From NCBI RefSeq assembly GCF_963855985.1, contig NC_087092.1, positions 6,510,001 to 6,574,000 of the forward strand: a stretch of DNA of 64,000 bases, given 5' to 3'. Shown here in pieces: positions 1 to 9,150 of the stretch. The DNA comes from Ostrinia nubilalis. Taxonomy: Eukaryota > Arthropoda > Insecta > Lepidoptera > Crambidae. The first letter of the stretch is position 1, and each line of letters begins with the position of its first letter. The translations under genes and the position numbers were made by a program. A model generated the notes under the pieces. The model had not been told where the DNA came from, did no database searches, and saw only the letters and a list, made by a program, of their open reading frames with translations.

Positions 1-1
1 G

Positions 2-3000
2 ACCACCGGGCGCATCTGGTACCTGCCTCACTTCCCGGTGCTCCATCCAGCCAAGCCCGGGAAGGTGAGGCCAGTCTTCGACGCCGCCGCTCGCACGAAG
101 GGTACGTGCCTGAACGACCACCTGCTGTCGGGTCCGGACCTCCTGCAGTCGCTGCCGGGGGTGCTGATGCGCTTTCGCCAGCACGCCGTCGCCGTCGCCG
201 CGGACATACAAGAAATGTTCCTGCGAATACAAGTGCACGAGAAAGATAGAGATGCGCTGCGCTTCTTGTGGCGCTCACACCGGCGGGAGGGACCGCCCAC
301 AGAGTACCGGATGAAGTCGGTCATCTTCGGAGCAGCCTGCTCACCGTGCACGGCGTTGTTTGTCAAGAATCACAACGCCGAGCGTCATCGGGCCGACCAT
401 CCGGACGCAGCCGAAGCCATCGTGCGTCATCACTACATGGATGATTATCTCCAGAGTTTTGAAACAGTTGAAGAAGCAGTTAGAGTGAGCACCGACGTGC
501 GCACAGTGCACGCGGATGCCAATTTTCATTTGGCCAAGTGGGCCTCGAATCGCTCCGAAGTACTAGAAGTCCATCGGGCGGAAGCTGCCGCCACTCGGGA
601 CGTCACACTTGAAGACATCGAAGAGAAGGTCCTGGGCCTCACCTGGAGGCCGACCTGCGACACCTTGGGATTTAATCTGAACTTCGCCCGGGTGCCTGAC
701 GTCGACAGCGGGCAAACTCCGACGAAGAGGGAGGCTCTGCGGACAGTGATGTCACTGTTCGACCCGCTGGGCCTCGCCTCCCCCATCACCATCGTAGCGA
801 AACAGCTGCTACAAGAGGCGTGGCGCGTAGGCGTCGATTGGGACGTCCGCCTGCCGCCGCCGCTGTCGACGGGCTGGAGTGAGTGGGTGCGGCAGCTGGC
901 CGCGATCCGAGACGTCAACCTGCCAAGATGTCACCCTGGCTACAGCCGGGCGACCCGACGCGAGCTGCACACCTTCGTGGACGCCAGCGAGAAGGCCTAC
1001 GCCGCTGCTGTCTACTGGCGCACTGAAGACGAAGACGGTAGAGTGCACGTGACGCTTGCCGCCGCCAGGGCGCGCGTGGCGCCCCTCAAGCTGACGTCCA
1101 TCCCAAGGCTCGAGCTGCAGGCCGCCGTGCTGGGCTGCCGCCTGGCCCGCACCGCCGCCGACGAATACCAGCTGAAGGCAGACAGAAGAGTCTTTTGGAG
1201 CGACTCGAAAACCGTACTCGCGTGGCTGAGGGCGGGACCCCGCTCTTTCAAGCCTTTCGTCGCACACAGAGTGGCAGAAATAGAGGAAGACACACAGGCG
1301 AAGGAGTGGCGGTGGGTGCCGACCCAACAGAATGTGGCTGACGACGCCACCAGAGGAGCGCCGGTCAACTTTACGCAGCATCATCGGTGGTTCACGGGAC
1401 CGAAGTTCCTGTATGAGCCTGCTGACAGCTGGCCGGCCGAGAAAATAGAACAGGCGGCCCCAACCGGAGAAGAGAGGACCCACTCCGTCGCATCAAGCAT
1501 CGTCGAGCCCAGAGTCTCCGATGCATTACCGTCACCACACAGGTTCTCGTCGTGGCTGCGCCTGATACGCGCCACGGCGAGAGTCCTCCAGGCGATACAC
1601 CGCTTCCGTGCCCCGCTGCGCCGGGCGCGCCCGCAGAGCGCCAACGTCAACAGTTACAAGCGGACAACTCGAAACACCGAAGCCGACCCGACGTGGCGCC
1701 GTGTCGCCAAGCCGACCGCGCCGCCCACGCCGCGCCGAGCCGTCCTTACAGAAGACGTCATACCGCCGTTGGCCGCCGAGCACATCGTGTGGGCGGAGGA
1801 GCTGTGGGTGCGCGCCGTGCAGCAGGAAGCGTTCGGCGCCGAATTAGAAGCTTTAAAGAAGACAGAAGCAGTGTCCAATGACAGCCGGCTGCGCTCACTC
1901 GCGCTGGCCTTCGATCCGTGCGAGCCGGTGATTAAGCTGAAATCAAGAATCACGGCCGCAGAAAACATCGCTGAAGAACAGAAGCATCCGATTGTGCTGG
2001 ATGGAAACCACCAGTACACCAAACTCTACGTGGCATGGACGCACCAGAAATTACACCATGGCGGCGTGGAGACAGTCCTGAACGAGATCCGACAACGCTT
2101 CTGGGTGATCCGAGCTCGTCCCATCGTGCGCAGCGTGATCAAAAGTTGTCAGCAGTGCAGAATTCGGCGCGCGGTGGCCGCAGTACCACCGACAGGCGAC
2201 CACCCGACGGGACGCCTCGCTCACCATCAGCGGCCCTTCACCTACACCGGCCTCGATTATTTCGGGCCGCTCTCAGTCACCGTGGGCCGACAACACCAGA
2301 AGCGGTATGTGGCGCTGTTCACATGCCTCACCACCCGGGCCGTGCACCTGGAGGTCGCGGCCTCACTCTCCACCGACTCCGCCGTCCTCGCGCTGCGCCG
2401 CATGATGGCGCGCCGAGGGCAACCATCAGAGATCTGGTCGGACAACGGCACCAACCTGCGTGGTGCCGACGTCGAGCTCCAGCGGGCCGCCCTCCAGGCG
2501 AGCCGGCAGGAGGCCGCCAACCACCTCATCAGATGGCGCTACATACCGCCGAGCGCACCGTTCATGGGCGGGGCGTGGGAACGCCTCGTCCGGTCCGTCA
2601 AGGACGCCCTCAGTACCGTCCTGCGCGAGCGTCACCCCCACGAAGAGACGCTCGCCACTCTGCTTTGCGAGGCAGAATACACAGTCAACAGCAGACCACT
2701 GACCCACGTGTCAGTGGACCCCGACGACGCCGAAGCCTTGACCCCCAACCACTTCCTACTCGGGGGGTCGGGCCGCATCCAACAGCCGGGGACGTTCACC
2801 GAAGCAGACGTCGCCAGCCGCCACCACTGGAGGCGAGCTCAGCGGCTAGCCGACGAGTTCTGGGACCGCTGGGTCCGAGAGTACCTGCCGGAGCTCCAAC
2901 ACCGGCGGGAGCCGCACGGGAGCGGAGCACCGCTCAACATCGGCGACCTCGTGCTCATCGCCGACTCCAACCTGCCACGCAACGTGTGGCCCCGGGGGCG

Positions 3001-3139
3001 CGTCGTCCAAGTCTACCCTGGGCGCGATGGCATCGTGCGCGCCGCCGACGTCGCCACCCGCACCGGAGTCCTGCGCCGCCCCACCAAGAAGCTCGTCGTG
3101 CTGCCCACATCGACCGTCGTGGCACCGAGTGAGGTGTAG
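2..3139 (+). CDS. BEL/Pao LTR retrotransposon Pol polyprotein, 5' end outside window
   Basis: The frame is open from base 2 to the TAG at 3137-3139, more than 1,040 codons, and its N-terminal part lies outside the window. Counting from the first ATG (38), the reverse transcriptase carries YMDD at residues 133-136. RNase H begins near residue 311 (TFVDASEKAY, later FWSDSKT). A His/Cys zinc-binding segment follows at about 669-710 (HHGG ... CQQC). The integrase core has Asp740 (GLDYFGP), Asp802 (WSDNGTN) and Glu848 (GGAWERLV). A C-terminal DUF5641-like domain (GDLVLIADSNLPRNVWP) closes the protein. This order and these motifs are those of BEL/Pao Pol, which makes cDNA and integrates it. No stop or frameshift interrupts it, so the copy looks young. 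It is much more GC-rich than the flanks and lies antisense to the host gene. Gag, protease and the 5' LTR are not present here. Confidence 0.95.
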   Translation, partial: TTGRIWYLPHFPVLHPAKPGKVRPVFDAAARTKGTCLNDHLLSGPDLLQSLPGVLMRFRQHAVAVAADIQEMFLRIQVHEKDRDALRFLWRSHRREGPPTEYRMKSVIFGAACSPCTALFVKNHNAERHRADHPDAAEAIVRHHYMDDYLQSFETVEEAVRVSTDVRTVHADANFHLAKWASNRSEVLEVHRAEAAATRDVTLEDIEEKVLGLTWRPTCDTLGFNLNFARVPDVDSGQTPTKREALRTVMSLFDPLGLASPITIVAKQLLQEAWRVGVDWDVRLPPPLSTGWSEWVRQLAAIRDVNLPRCHPGYSRATRRELHTFVDASEKAYAAAVYWRTEDEDGRVHVTLAAARARVAPLKLTSIPRLELQAAVLGCRLARTAADEYQLKADRRVFWSDSKTVLAWLRAGPRSFKPFVAHRVAEIEEDTQAKEWRWVPTQQNVADDATRGAPVNFTQHHRWFTGPKFLYEPADSWPAEKIEQAAPTGEERTHSVASSIVEPRVSDALPSPHRFSSWLRLIRATARVLQAIHRFRAPLRRARPQSANVNSYKRTTRNTEADPTWRRVAKPTAPPTPRRAVLTEDVIPPLAAEHIVWAEELWVRAVQQEAFGAELEALKKTEAVSNDSRLRSLALAFDPCEPVIKLKSRITAAENIAEEQKHPIVLDGNHQYTKLYVAWTHQKLHHGGVETVLNEIRQRFWVIRARPIVRSVIKSCQQCRIRRAVAAVPPTGDHPTGRLAHHQRPFTYTGLDYFGPLSVTVGRQHQKRYVALFTCLTTRAVHLEVAASLSTDSAVLALRRMMARRGQPSEIWSDNGTNLRGADVELQRAALQASRQEAANHLIRWRYIPPSAPFMGGAWERLVRSVKDALSTVLRERHPHEETLATLLCEAEYTVNSRPLTHVSVDPDDAEALTPNHFLLGGSGRIQQPGTFTEADVASRHHWRRAQRLADEFWDRWVREYLPELQHRREPHGSGAPLNIGDLVLIADSNLPRNVWPRGRVVQVYPGRDGIVRAADVATRTGVLRRPTKKLVVLPTSTVVAPSEV

Positions 3140-3171
3140 CGCCGAGTCAACCAGCGCTACACGGCGGGAGA

Positions 3172-4225
3172 ATGTGCACGACGGACGGCCCCGAATAGAA
3201 ACTTATAGCTGTAAATAATTGTTTCGTTTTTGTTTCATAGTTGTTTCATAGTTATTTCGTTTTATAAAGTTTGTATAGTTTAAATATCGATAACTTCGTA
3301 ATACAGTCCACTTTCTCTTAGTTGGTTCTCAATTAGTAATGTGTCGAGTCCTTAATTACTGATTAATAGGCGTATGTGGGACGTTGGAGATGTATAAATC
3401 ATAGTTTATTTTAGAAAACCATAGAAATGTATAATTTGATAGCCCTTTGTTTTATGTATATTGATTAAACCTGTAATTTCGTCTAGTTATGTATGTCGAG
3501 TCATATTTATAATATGTAAATTAGATAGATAATTATGTGTAGATCTTTATAGTTATTTACTTTTAATTGGTGATAATCTTAATTAGCCATAAAGGCAATT
3601 AATGTGAAATAGTGTGGCCAAATGAGCCCTAATTTTTGTACAAATACTTTATTAGTAATTAACCCTGTACCTGTGTACCTTTATTTACCTATCGAATAGT
3701 AAGAAGTAATTTGTCTGAAAATAAATAACATAGATTCCAAAGAATAGTGGAAGAGCTAATTAGAATCCGATAAGAATTAGGTCAAGGTCATAGTTAAAAA
3801 ATAGGTCACCGAATAGATAAAAAACAGGCTCTCTATACGGTATTGCCGCCCAGGGGGGGTCTAAATTAGACAGAGAGGGCAATAGATTTGCTGTTTCATT
3901 AGAGCGAGAGGCAGCTAGGTTTTCTCACTCTAATGAAAGTAAATAAATATCGGGGTGCCATCCGGACCCAGTCAGTTCCGCGTTTTCTCCTCAACAAGCT
4001 ACAACACCAAGCTCTCGCCACTGCTCCGAGGAACCGGTCACAGTCTCAACCACAACCGAGTTATTATTTCTGCGCTCCCCGCCCCCTTCGTCTCGCTCTC
4101 CCGCTCGCGCTGCACCCCGCATCGCGCCGTGTCGGCGTACGGTATTCAGGGTCCGCACAGGGTTGCTACCCCATACCGTCCGGCACACTTTAAATAAACC
4201 TTATAAACGTTGCAGTTAAAACACA
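3172..4225 (+). repeat. 3' LTR of the BEL/Pao element (right edge approximate)
   Basis: The Pol stop is followed 32 bp later by a purine run (GGCGGGAGAA), a polypurine-tract candidate, and then directly by TGT. That is the expected start of a 3' LTR. A polyadenylation signal AATAAA lies at 4193-4198. The right edge is set at a CA dinucleotide near 4223-4225, because the 5' LTR that would fix the border is outside the window. The segment has no ORF of note and is AT-rich in its first two-thirds. Confidence 0.6.
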
Positions 4226-4499
4226 AAATGAAATATTAAGTCTGCAAGCACACTAGAACAATCCCCCACTAGAAGTCGTAATACGGGGGCTGATTGTCCA
4301 ACTCACTCGCGAGTGAAACCCCACATTTGGTTGCGAATTCAAAATTATTGTCTACGAACATTTTCTGCGGTTTTTGACGTGTTCGCTTTGAGAGGAATTT
4401 GAAACTATGCTACGTAATGAAATACCGTACGTGGTGATGATCTACCAAACTAAGTTGGCGTAACTATGTAATGTTGGTGGTTACAATAATTAACGCAAA
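4226..4499. other. Unique-looking spacer between LTR and Helitron
   Basis: No gene or clear repeat is seen. It contains a short palindrome (ACTCGCGAGT) near 4304-4315. Confidence 0.4.
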
Positions 4500-4693
4500 T
4501 CTATACTAATATTATAAAGAGGTAAAGTTTGTGCGTTTGTATATTTGTTAAATTGTAAGGGGTAATCTCGGGATCTACTGAACCGATTATAAAAGTTCTT
4601 TCACCAATAGAAAGCCACATTATTGCTGAGTGTCTTAGCTTATATAAAAATCCGAAAAATACCACGCCGGCGAAGCCGTGGGCGGAAAGCTAG
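4500..4693 (+). mobile_element. Short non-autonomous Helitron, complete
   Basis: It begins with TCTATACTAATATTATAAAG and ends with GGCGGAAAGCTAG. It lies between a host A (4499) and a host T (4694) and has no target duplication or terminal inverted repeat. A TC start, a CTAG end with a GC-rich stem just inside it, and insertion between A and T are Helitron hallmarks. The end sequences match the widespread lepidopteran non-autonomous family from memory. It has no coding capacity. Confidence 0.85.
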
Positions 4694-4728
4694 TCTTCTA
4701 TAAACAAAAACGAAATACCACTCACTGG
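4694..4728 (+). mobile_element. Possible 5' fragment of the interrupted Helitron
   Basis: This short stretch ends in CACTCACTGG immediately before the TTAA target site. CACTCACTG-type runs often precede the 'aatctcagaaactata' block in lepidopteran Helitron-like repeats, and that block resumes at 6056. The true 5' terminus is not recognised, so this assignment is an inference. Confidence 0.3.
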
Positions 4729-5534
4729 TTAACCTTTAACTAGTGACATGACAATTGTATAACACTATAAGGGACATGACGTCTCACAGGCTACTACTTC
4801 GAAATAAATAAAAAAATGCAAAATTGCATGTGTATGATTTAAAATTGTGTTTGTATTTAATTATTGTTATGTCAATAATGCAAACGTAAATGAATTCAAT
4901 CATTTTTTTATAATTACATGGAAAAAAACTATAATTACCAATTAGTGGTAATTTTCAGCCTCAATTGACATGAAGTCCTTTTTTAGCATTTTAATAGACT
5001 TTATATAAATTATATGTCAAATTTAATACTTTTTACTTAAAATCTAATAATATAGACACCGAAAAAACATAACGGCCACTTCTGAAAACTAAAAATAAAA
5101 ATTCTGACACCCGCTCAATTTGGCATAAAATCAATGGCAATTTTTGCACAAACGGCGAGAACATTGAAACATATGGGGATTGTAACACCCCGACACACGT
5201 TTACTGTGGCGGTATAACATGGGTTGTAACCCGGGGCGACCCTCTCCCCCCCTCCCCACCCCTCATAAGACCATAAGTTGGGTGTTCATATTGCGGAGGG
5301 GCTAAAGGCACCCCGGAATGGTCTGGTGTCCCCCAGAATTTTCGGGTTACCGATTCGAAGACGAAAGATGTTAGTACTAAGTCATCATCTTGATTTATGA
5401 TACCAATCGCACGCACCCCCTTATCATGACATATCAGATGCGACGTCCTTGTCATGCAGATGCACCTGTGGGTACTCTGCGCGACTGAGTTGTCACTCCG
5501 TTGGCACCCTCTGATGCTTGGCACCCTGGGCGGA

Positions 5535-5552
5535 CCCCCCCCCCCCCCCCCC
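5535..5552 (+). repeat. Poly-C tract (18 C)
   Basis: An uninterrupted run of 18 cytosines lies inside the TTAA-flanked transposon, next to a C-rich stretch. Its length may be unreliable in the assembly. Confidence 0.9.
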
Positions 5553-5660
5553 TACGCCGCCACTGTCCGCTGTATACACTGTCATTCTGTGTAGTTTAGG
5601 CAGATTAGGCAGACAAATACTGCATGCCCTTCGCTTGGCTTGACTTTTTTCAGGATGAAA

Positions 5661-5720
5661 CAAACGGTCCATCGTTTGAACCTTGACGAGGTTCGAAAGG
5701 TTCAAATTATGGACCGTCTG
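5661..5720. repeat. Inverted repeat (24-bp arms, 12-bp loop)
   Basis: The left arm 5661-5684 and right arm 5697-5720 are inverted copies with about three mismatches, built around ACGGTCCAT and TTTGAACCTT. It lies inside the TTAA-flanked transposon. The function is unknown. Confidence 0.8.
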
Positions 5721-6055
5721 TTCGTAATATTTTATTATTTGATGTATTCGTGGGCTGGAGTTATCGTCTCCTAGTCTTTTCTGCCAATTTGCACTAAAAA
5801 TAAAAAGTAGAGTGTAAAAGTTTTTGTATGATAACTAGGGACATGTAGCCTCACAGGCTACGATCGATTTTCTTATTCGTATAACTTACGTGCAAAACAT
5901 CCGATAACACGTTTGTCTTCTTCGGTGGTCGTTTTAGCACTAAAACAAAAGCTACTAAGACGCTGGGTCGCGGCAAGCGAGGGGAAGTGGTCAATTATAA
6001 GAATTTGAAAAACATGCGACGCCTGTGAGACTACGTGTCACTGGTTAAAGGTTAA

Positions 6056-6196
6056 TCACAAAATCTCAGAAACTATAACACATACAAACTTGAAATTTGG
6101 TAGGTAGGTCCCTTATAGGGTATTGGTAGAAATCCGCTAAGTACGCAATTTATGAAACTCTACCCCTAGGGGGTTAAAACAGGGTCCACGCGTATG
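6056..6196 (+). mobile_element. Helitron-like remnant, 3' part, left of the R1 insertion
   Basis: It carries AATCTCAGAAACTATAACAC, then ACTTGAAATTTGGTAGGTAG, then CCCCTAGGGGGTTAAAACAG and GGGTCCACGCG. From memory, these blocks in this order form the body and tail of an abundant lepidopteran Helitron-like repeat. The tail continues after the R1 insertion at 13482-13500. Confidence 0.65.
6182..6196 (+). repeat. Target-site duplication of the R1-clade LINE, left copy
   Basis: GGGTCCACGCGTATG here is repeated exactly at 13467-13481, directly after the poly-A tail. It defines both ends of the inserted LINE. Confidence 0.95.
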
Positions 6197-6333
6197 GGGT
6201 GCGATGGTGAGGGACCTCCACGTGGTGCACCCCGGGCAACGTCCGCGTGTTTTGTCACGCGGGCGGCTGACTCTTCACCTGCGCGGCAGGTTACGTCAAC
6301 TCGGCGGGCCTGTCGGGCAACCCGTAACCCACA

Positions 6334-9150
6334 ATGGAGTGGGCCGGGGGTCCTGGCTACGGAAGTCAGGACCAAGGCAAGGAAAAGCCTATAATACCTA
6401 CAAGATGGAACGGTGGGGCAGCTGCGCCCGAAAGCAGTAAACCCAATATGGACAGTGTTAAGACTTCGTTAATTTCCCGGGCGGGTCCCAGCCAAGCTGG
6501 GGAATCCCGTGGCCGCTCAAAAGGCGGTCGGTCCCATGTATACGGGGGGGCCAACACTGCTCCGCGGCTCCGGCCGTGTTACGACGACTCTCGCAATCTC
6601 AAAATGGACCTGAACTTGCCCAACGACTTGGTAGATGTTGAACCGGAGGTGGAGGCCTGTGCCCCGATGGTGCACGCCAAAACTAACAACCCATGCAAAC
6701 CCCAGAAGGATTCCGATCCCTACATTTCGGACACCGTTGAACCGGAGGATGAGGTCTGTGCCCAGAAGGCACACGCCAAAACCAATTACCCACGCAAACC
6801 CCAGAAGGATTCCGACCCCTGCAGTTCGGACACCGTTGAACCGGAGGCTGAGGCCTGTGCCCAGAAGGCACACGCCAAAGCCAAGAAGAAGTGCAAACGC
6901 CCCAAAGTAACGCTCGAGCGTCTAGACGCCCCCGCGTCAGTATCTGGCAGCAGCACACCTGCAGCCTGTACAAGAAGTCGCGCTGCCGCTCCGTCTGTGG
7001 CTGGCGCCTTTTGGGCGCCACAGGATTTGACCCAAGACTCGAACCTCTCCGATTCGGATGCAAGCACGCTTACCAACGCATCTGAAGGGAAAAGCGAACG
7101 GAATAAATACATCAGGTCAGCGTCAATCAAAAGAAAAGCGACTGACACTGAAGACGGCTGGGAGTCAGCATTCAGCGACGCCCAGGACACTGGAAAAGAC
7201 AAGAACGCCCAAAGGGCACCAAAGAAAACGAGACGTGGCCACGGTCGTACCCAGACCACTGGTCGTTTTGCTGACATTGGCGCGGCCAAAAAATACCTTG
7301 AAGTCGCCAAAAAAGCCCAGTTCCAGTTGGACCTGGAGGAAGAAGTGGCGCAAGACGAGCGCAGGACTCGAGCGGCCAGAGAAAGGGTTGGGTATGGTAC
7401 CGACCTGCAACTCGATTTGGTAGATATGTCCTTAGAGGAATTAGAGAACTTTGCGGCAGAGGACGCGCATAAGATCTGCGAAATCGCTGGGAAATGTTCC
7501 AAAATCAAAGGAACCCTCCAAAAGGCCTTTTACCACCGCGCACGGTCTATGCTGGCGGTAGTTGCCGAAATAGGCAAGCGGTCGGCTTCCGACGAAACCA
7601 AAAGGCTGCAGGCCACAGTGAACCGCCTGCAGTCCGAAGTCAAAGAACTCCGCAAGGAGCTTTCGACCCTTCCGGCGAGGACTGCAGATCCGCAGATGGA
7701 GACTGAGCCGATACCCGCATCGGCCCCACCACCAGTCCGGCGGGCCAGGCCAAAAACCCTCGCCCCCACAACACCCGAATCGGACTTGGAGGCGACGATC
7801 AGAAAAATAGTCCAGGAGGAACGGTCTTTCGTGCGATCCTGCTTTGCAGGCATCGAAGACCGTCTTCTTCCGGAACAGAGGACACGTCCCCCGCTTGCGT
7901 CGGATAAGAAGACAGAGTTGGAGGCACCGGGAACCTTCAAGGTTCCTAATAGTGCGAAGAATGCAAAGGGCAAGGCTGCAAAAGCACGCAAGTCCACAAC
8001 ACCTACGGTTACACCGGGGACTTCTGAGCTCCACGCACCCATTCTGGGCTCAGCTAGGGCTGAAGCGCGTTATTCACTGGCGGCCACGCCAGAAGCTGAG
8101 GATGTGCTCCTGCCGTCAACCACTCCCGCAAACGAGGGGTGGTCTGAGGTAGTAAAGAGGGGCCGAAAGAAGCCTTCATCCATGAAGGCAGCTAATGTCC
8201 CAGCAGCACCTAAAGGCAAAGGAAAGGCTGCCAAATTGTCTGGACCCACTGCTAAGGCGGCACCCGCTCAGGCCCCACAGGCCCCTAAGCCTACCGCCAA
8301 TAAGATAGAAGGGAAAAGGAAGGCCATGAAGAAGGCCAAACTGGCTCCCCCCAAAACCACTGCGGTAGTGGTTACACTCACCGCAGAGGCCGCGGAGAGA
8401 GGGGAGACTTATGAGTCTGTCCTTAAACGGGCTCGGGAAGCTGTCGATCCTTCTCAACTGGGACTTGGTCCAGCGCGTTGTCGCCCTACGCAAACTGGTG
8501 CTCGAATTTTCGAGTTTCCAGGCTCGGAAAACGGACAAAAAGCGGACCTCTTCGCCGAGAAATTGAAGGAGGTGATTTCGGACTCTGCCAAAGTGGCACG
8601 CCCATATAAGTCCATAACCTTAGTTATCAACGGGCTTGACGATTCCGTCACGAAAGCCGAGGTCGTAGCCAAGGTGGCAGAGAAGGGAGGCTGCCCTCCG
8701 GACCAAATAAAGTCGGGGGAGATCCGTCCCAGCCGAGGGGGACTCGGCACGGTGCGGCTGCAATGCCCGGTCACCGCCTCCAAAGCTATAATAGATGGGG
8801 GACGGCTCTTGATAGGTTGGTGCTCGGTATCTGTTAAGGCTCTGGAAGATCCACCAATGCGGTGCTTCAGGTGCTACGGCATCGGACACACCCGCGCGCT
8901 CTGCCCGTCAAAAGACAGGGCGGCACTGTGCTACCGCTGTGGCAAGGAGGGTCACAAATCGTCCACCTGTGACGAAAAGGCGGTGCACTGCGCCGTGTGC
9001 GCGGATAGCGGACGGCCAGCAGGTCACAAAATGGGGGGAAGGAAATGTAATCCCCCATCAAAGAGGGGCAAAGTACAGACAGTGACCCGGTCTGTCATCG
9101 CTGCAGCTGCACGACCGGCGGCTGATGAGGAGTGTACGATGGTCGAATAA
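6334..9150 (+). CDS. ORF1 Gag-like RNA-binding protein of the R1-clade LINE
   Basis: This intact 938-residue protein is expected to bind the element RNA and form the ribonucleoprotein that carries it to its target. Residues 102-200 hold three tandem 33-residue repeats beginning VEPE. Lys/Arg-rich low-complexity segments follow, then a heptad-like stretch near 420-446 (LQATVNRLQSEVKELRKEL) that probably forms a coiled coil. The C-terminus has two CCHC zinc knuckles (CFRCYGIGHTRALC at 844-857 and CYRCGKEGHKSSTC at 866-879) and a third Cys/His cluster at about 888-907. The order of knuckles is typical of R1-clade ORF1. The ATG at 6334 is the first in a long open frame with a favourable A at -3, but later methionines cannot be excluded. 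Its stop TAA shares its last A with the ORF2 start. Confidence 0.9.
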   Translation: MEWAGGPGYGSQDQGKEKPIIPTRWNGGAAAPESSKPNMDSVKTSLISRAGPSQAGESRGRSKGGRSHVYGGANTAPRLRPCYDDSRNLKMDLNLPNDLVDVEPEVEACAPMVHAKTNNPCKPQKDSDPYISDTVEPEDEVCAQKAHAKTNYPRKPQKDSDPCSSDTVEPEAEACAQKAHAKAKKKCKRPKVTLERLDAPASVSGSSTPAACTRSRAAAPSVAGAFWAPQDLTQDSNLSDSDASTLTNASEGKSERNKYIRSASIKRKATDTEDGWESAFSDAQDTGKDKNAQRAPKKTRRGHGRTQTTGRFADIGAAKKYLEVAKKAQFQLDLEEEVAQDERRTRAARERVGYGTDLQLDLVDMSLEELENFAAEDAHKICEIAGKCSKIKGTLQKAFYHRARSMLAVVAEIGKRSASDETKRLQATVNRLQSEVKELRKELSTLPARTADPQMETEPIPASAPPPVRRARPKTLAPTTPESDLEATIRKIVQEERSFVRSCFAGIEDRLLPEQRTRPPLASDKKTELEAPGTFKVPNSAKNAKGKAAKARKSTTPTVTPGTSELHAPILGSARAEARYSLAATPEAEDVLLPSTTPANEGWSEVVKRGRKKPSSMKAANVPAAPKGKGKAAKLSGPTAKAAPAQAPQAPKPTANKIEGKRKAMKKAKLAPPKTTAVVVTLTAEAAERGETYESVLKRAREAVDPSQLGLGPARCRPTQTGARIFEFPGSENGQKADLFAEKLKEVISDSAKVARPYKSITLVINGLDDSVTKAEVVAKVAEKGGCPPDQIKSGEIRPSRGGLGTVRLQCPVTASKAIIDGGRLLIGWCSVSVKALEDPPMRCFRCYGIGHTRALCPSKDRAALCYRCGKEGHKSSTCDEKAVHCAVCADSGRPAGHKMGGRKCNPPSKRGKVQTVTRSVIAAAARPAADEECTMVE

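Larger units (their letters stand above)
4733..6051. mobile_element. Non-autonomous DNA transposon with TTAA target duplication (piggyBac-like)
   Basis: TTAA occurs at 4729-4732 and again at 6052-6055. Just inside, CCTTTAACTAGTGACA is mirrored on the right (reverse complement CCTTTAACCAGTGACA), 15 of 16 bases identical. A second inverted pair built around TCTCACAGGC lies farther in, at about 4779-4788 and 6021-6030. A TTAA target and short terminal repeats starting CC fit piggyBac-type elements. No transposase is present: the 1.3-kb interior holds a C18 tract, a hairpin (5661-5720) and only short, unconvincing frames. Confidence 0.75.

Noticed and set aside
809..1483. Long minus-strand open frame opposite the BEL/Pao Pol
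   Set aside because: GC-rich coding sequence gives long antisense frames. The peptide is low-complexity and has no domain, while the plus strand has clear RT and RNase H motifs.
2035..3132. 365-codon plus-strand frame overlapping the integrase
   Set aside because: It is the +1 shadow of Pol, rich in Arg, Pro and His, with no recognisable domain.
5201..5524. 107-codon minus-strand frame in the TTAA element
   Set aside because: No transposase or other domain; it lies in C-rich simple sequence and is probably fortuitous.
6786..7508. 240-codon minus-strand frame opposite LINE ORF1
   Set aside because: Antisense shadow of ORF1. Its Ser/Ala/Leu-rich composition mirrors the Lys/Arg/Glu-rich sense protein.
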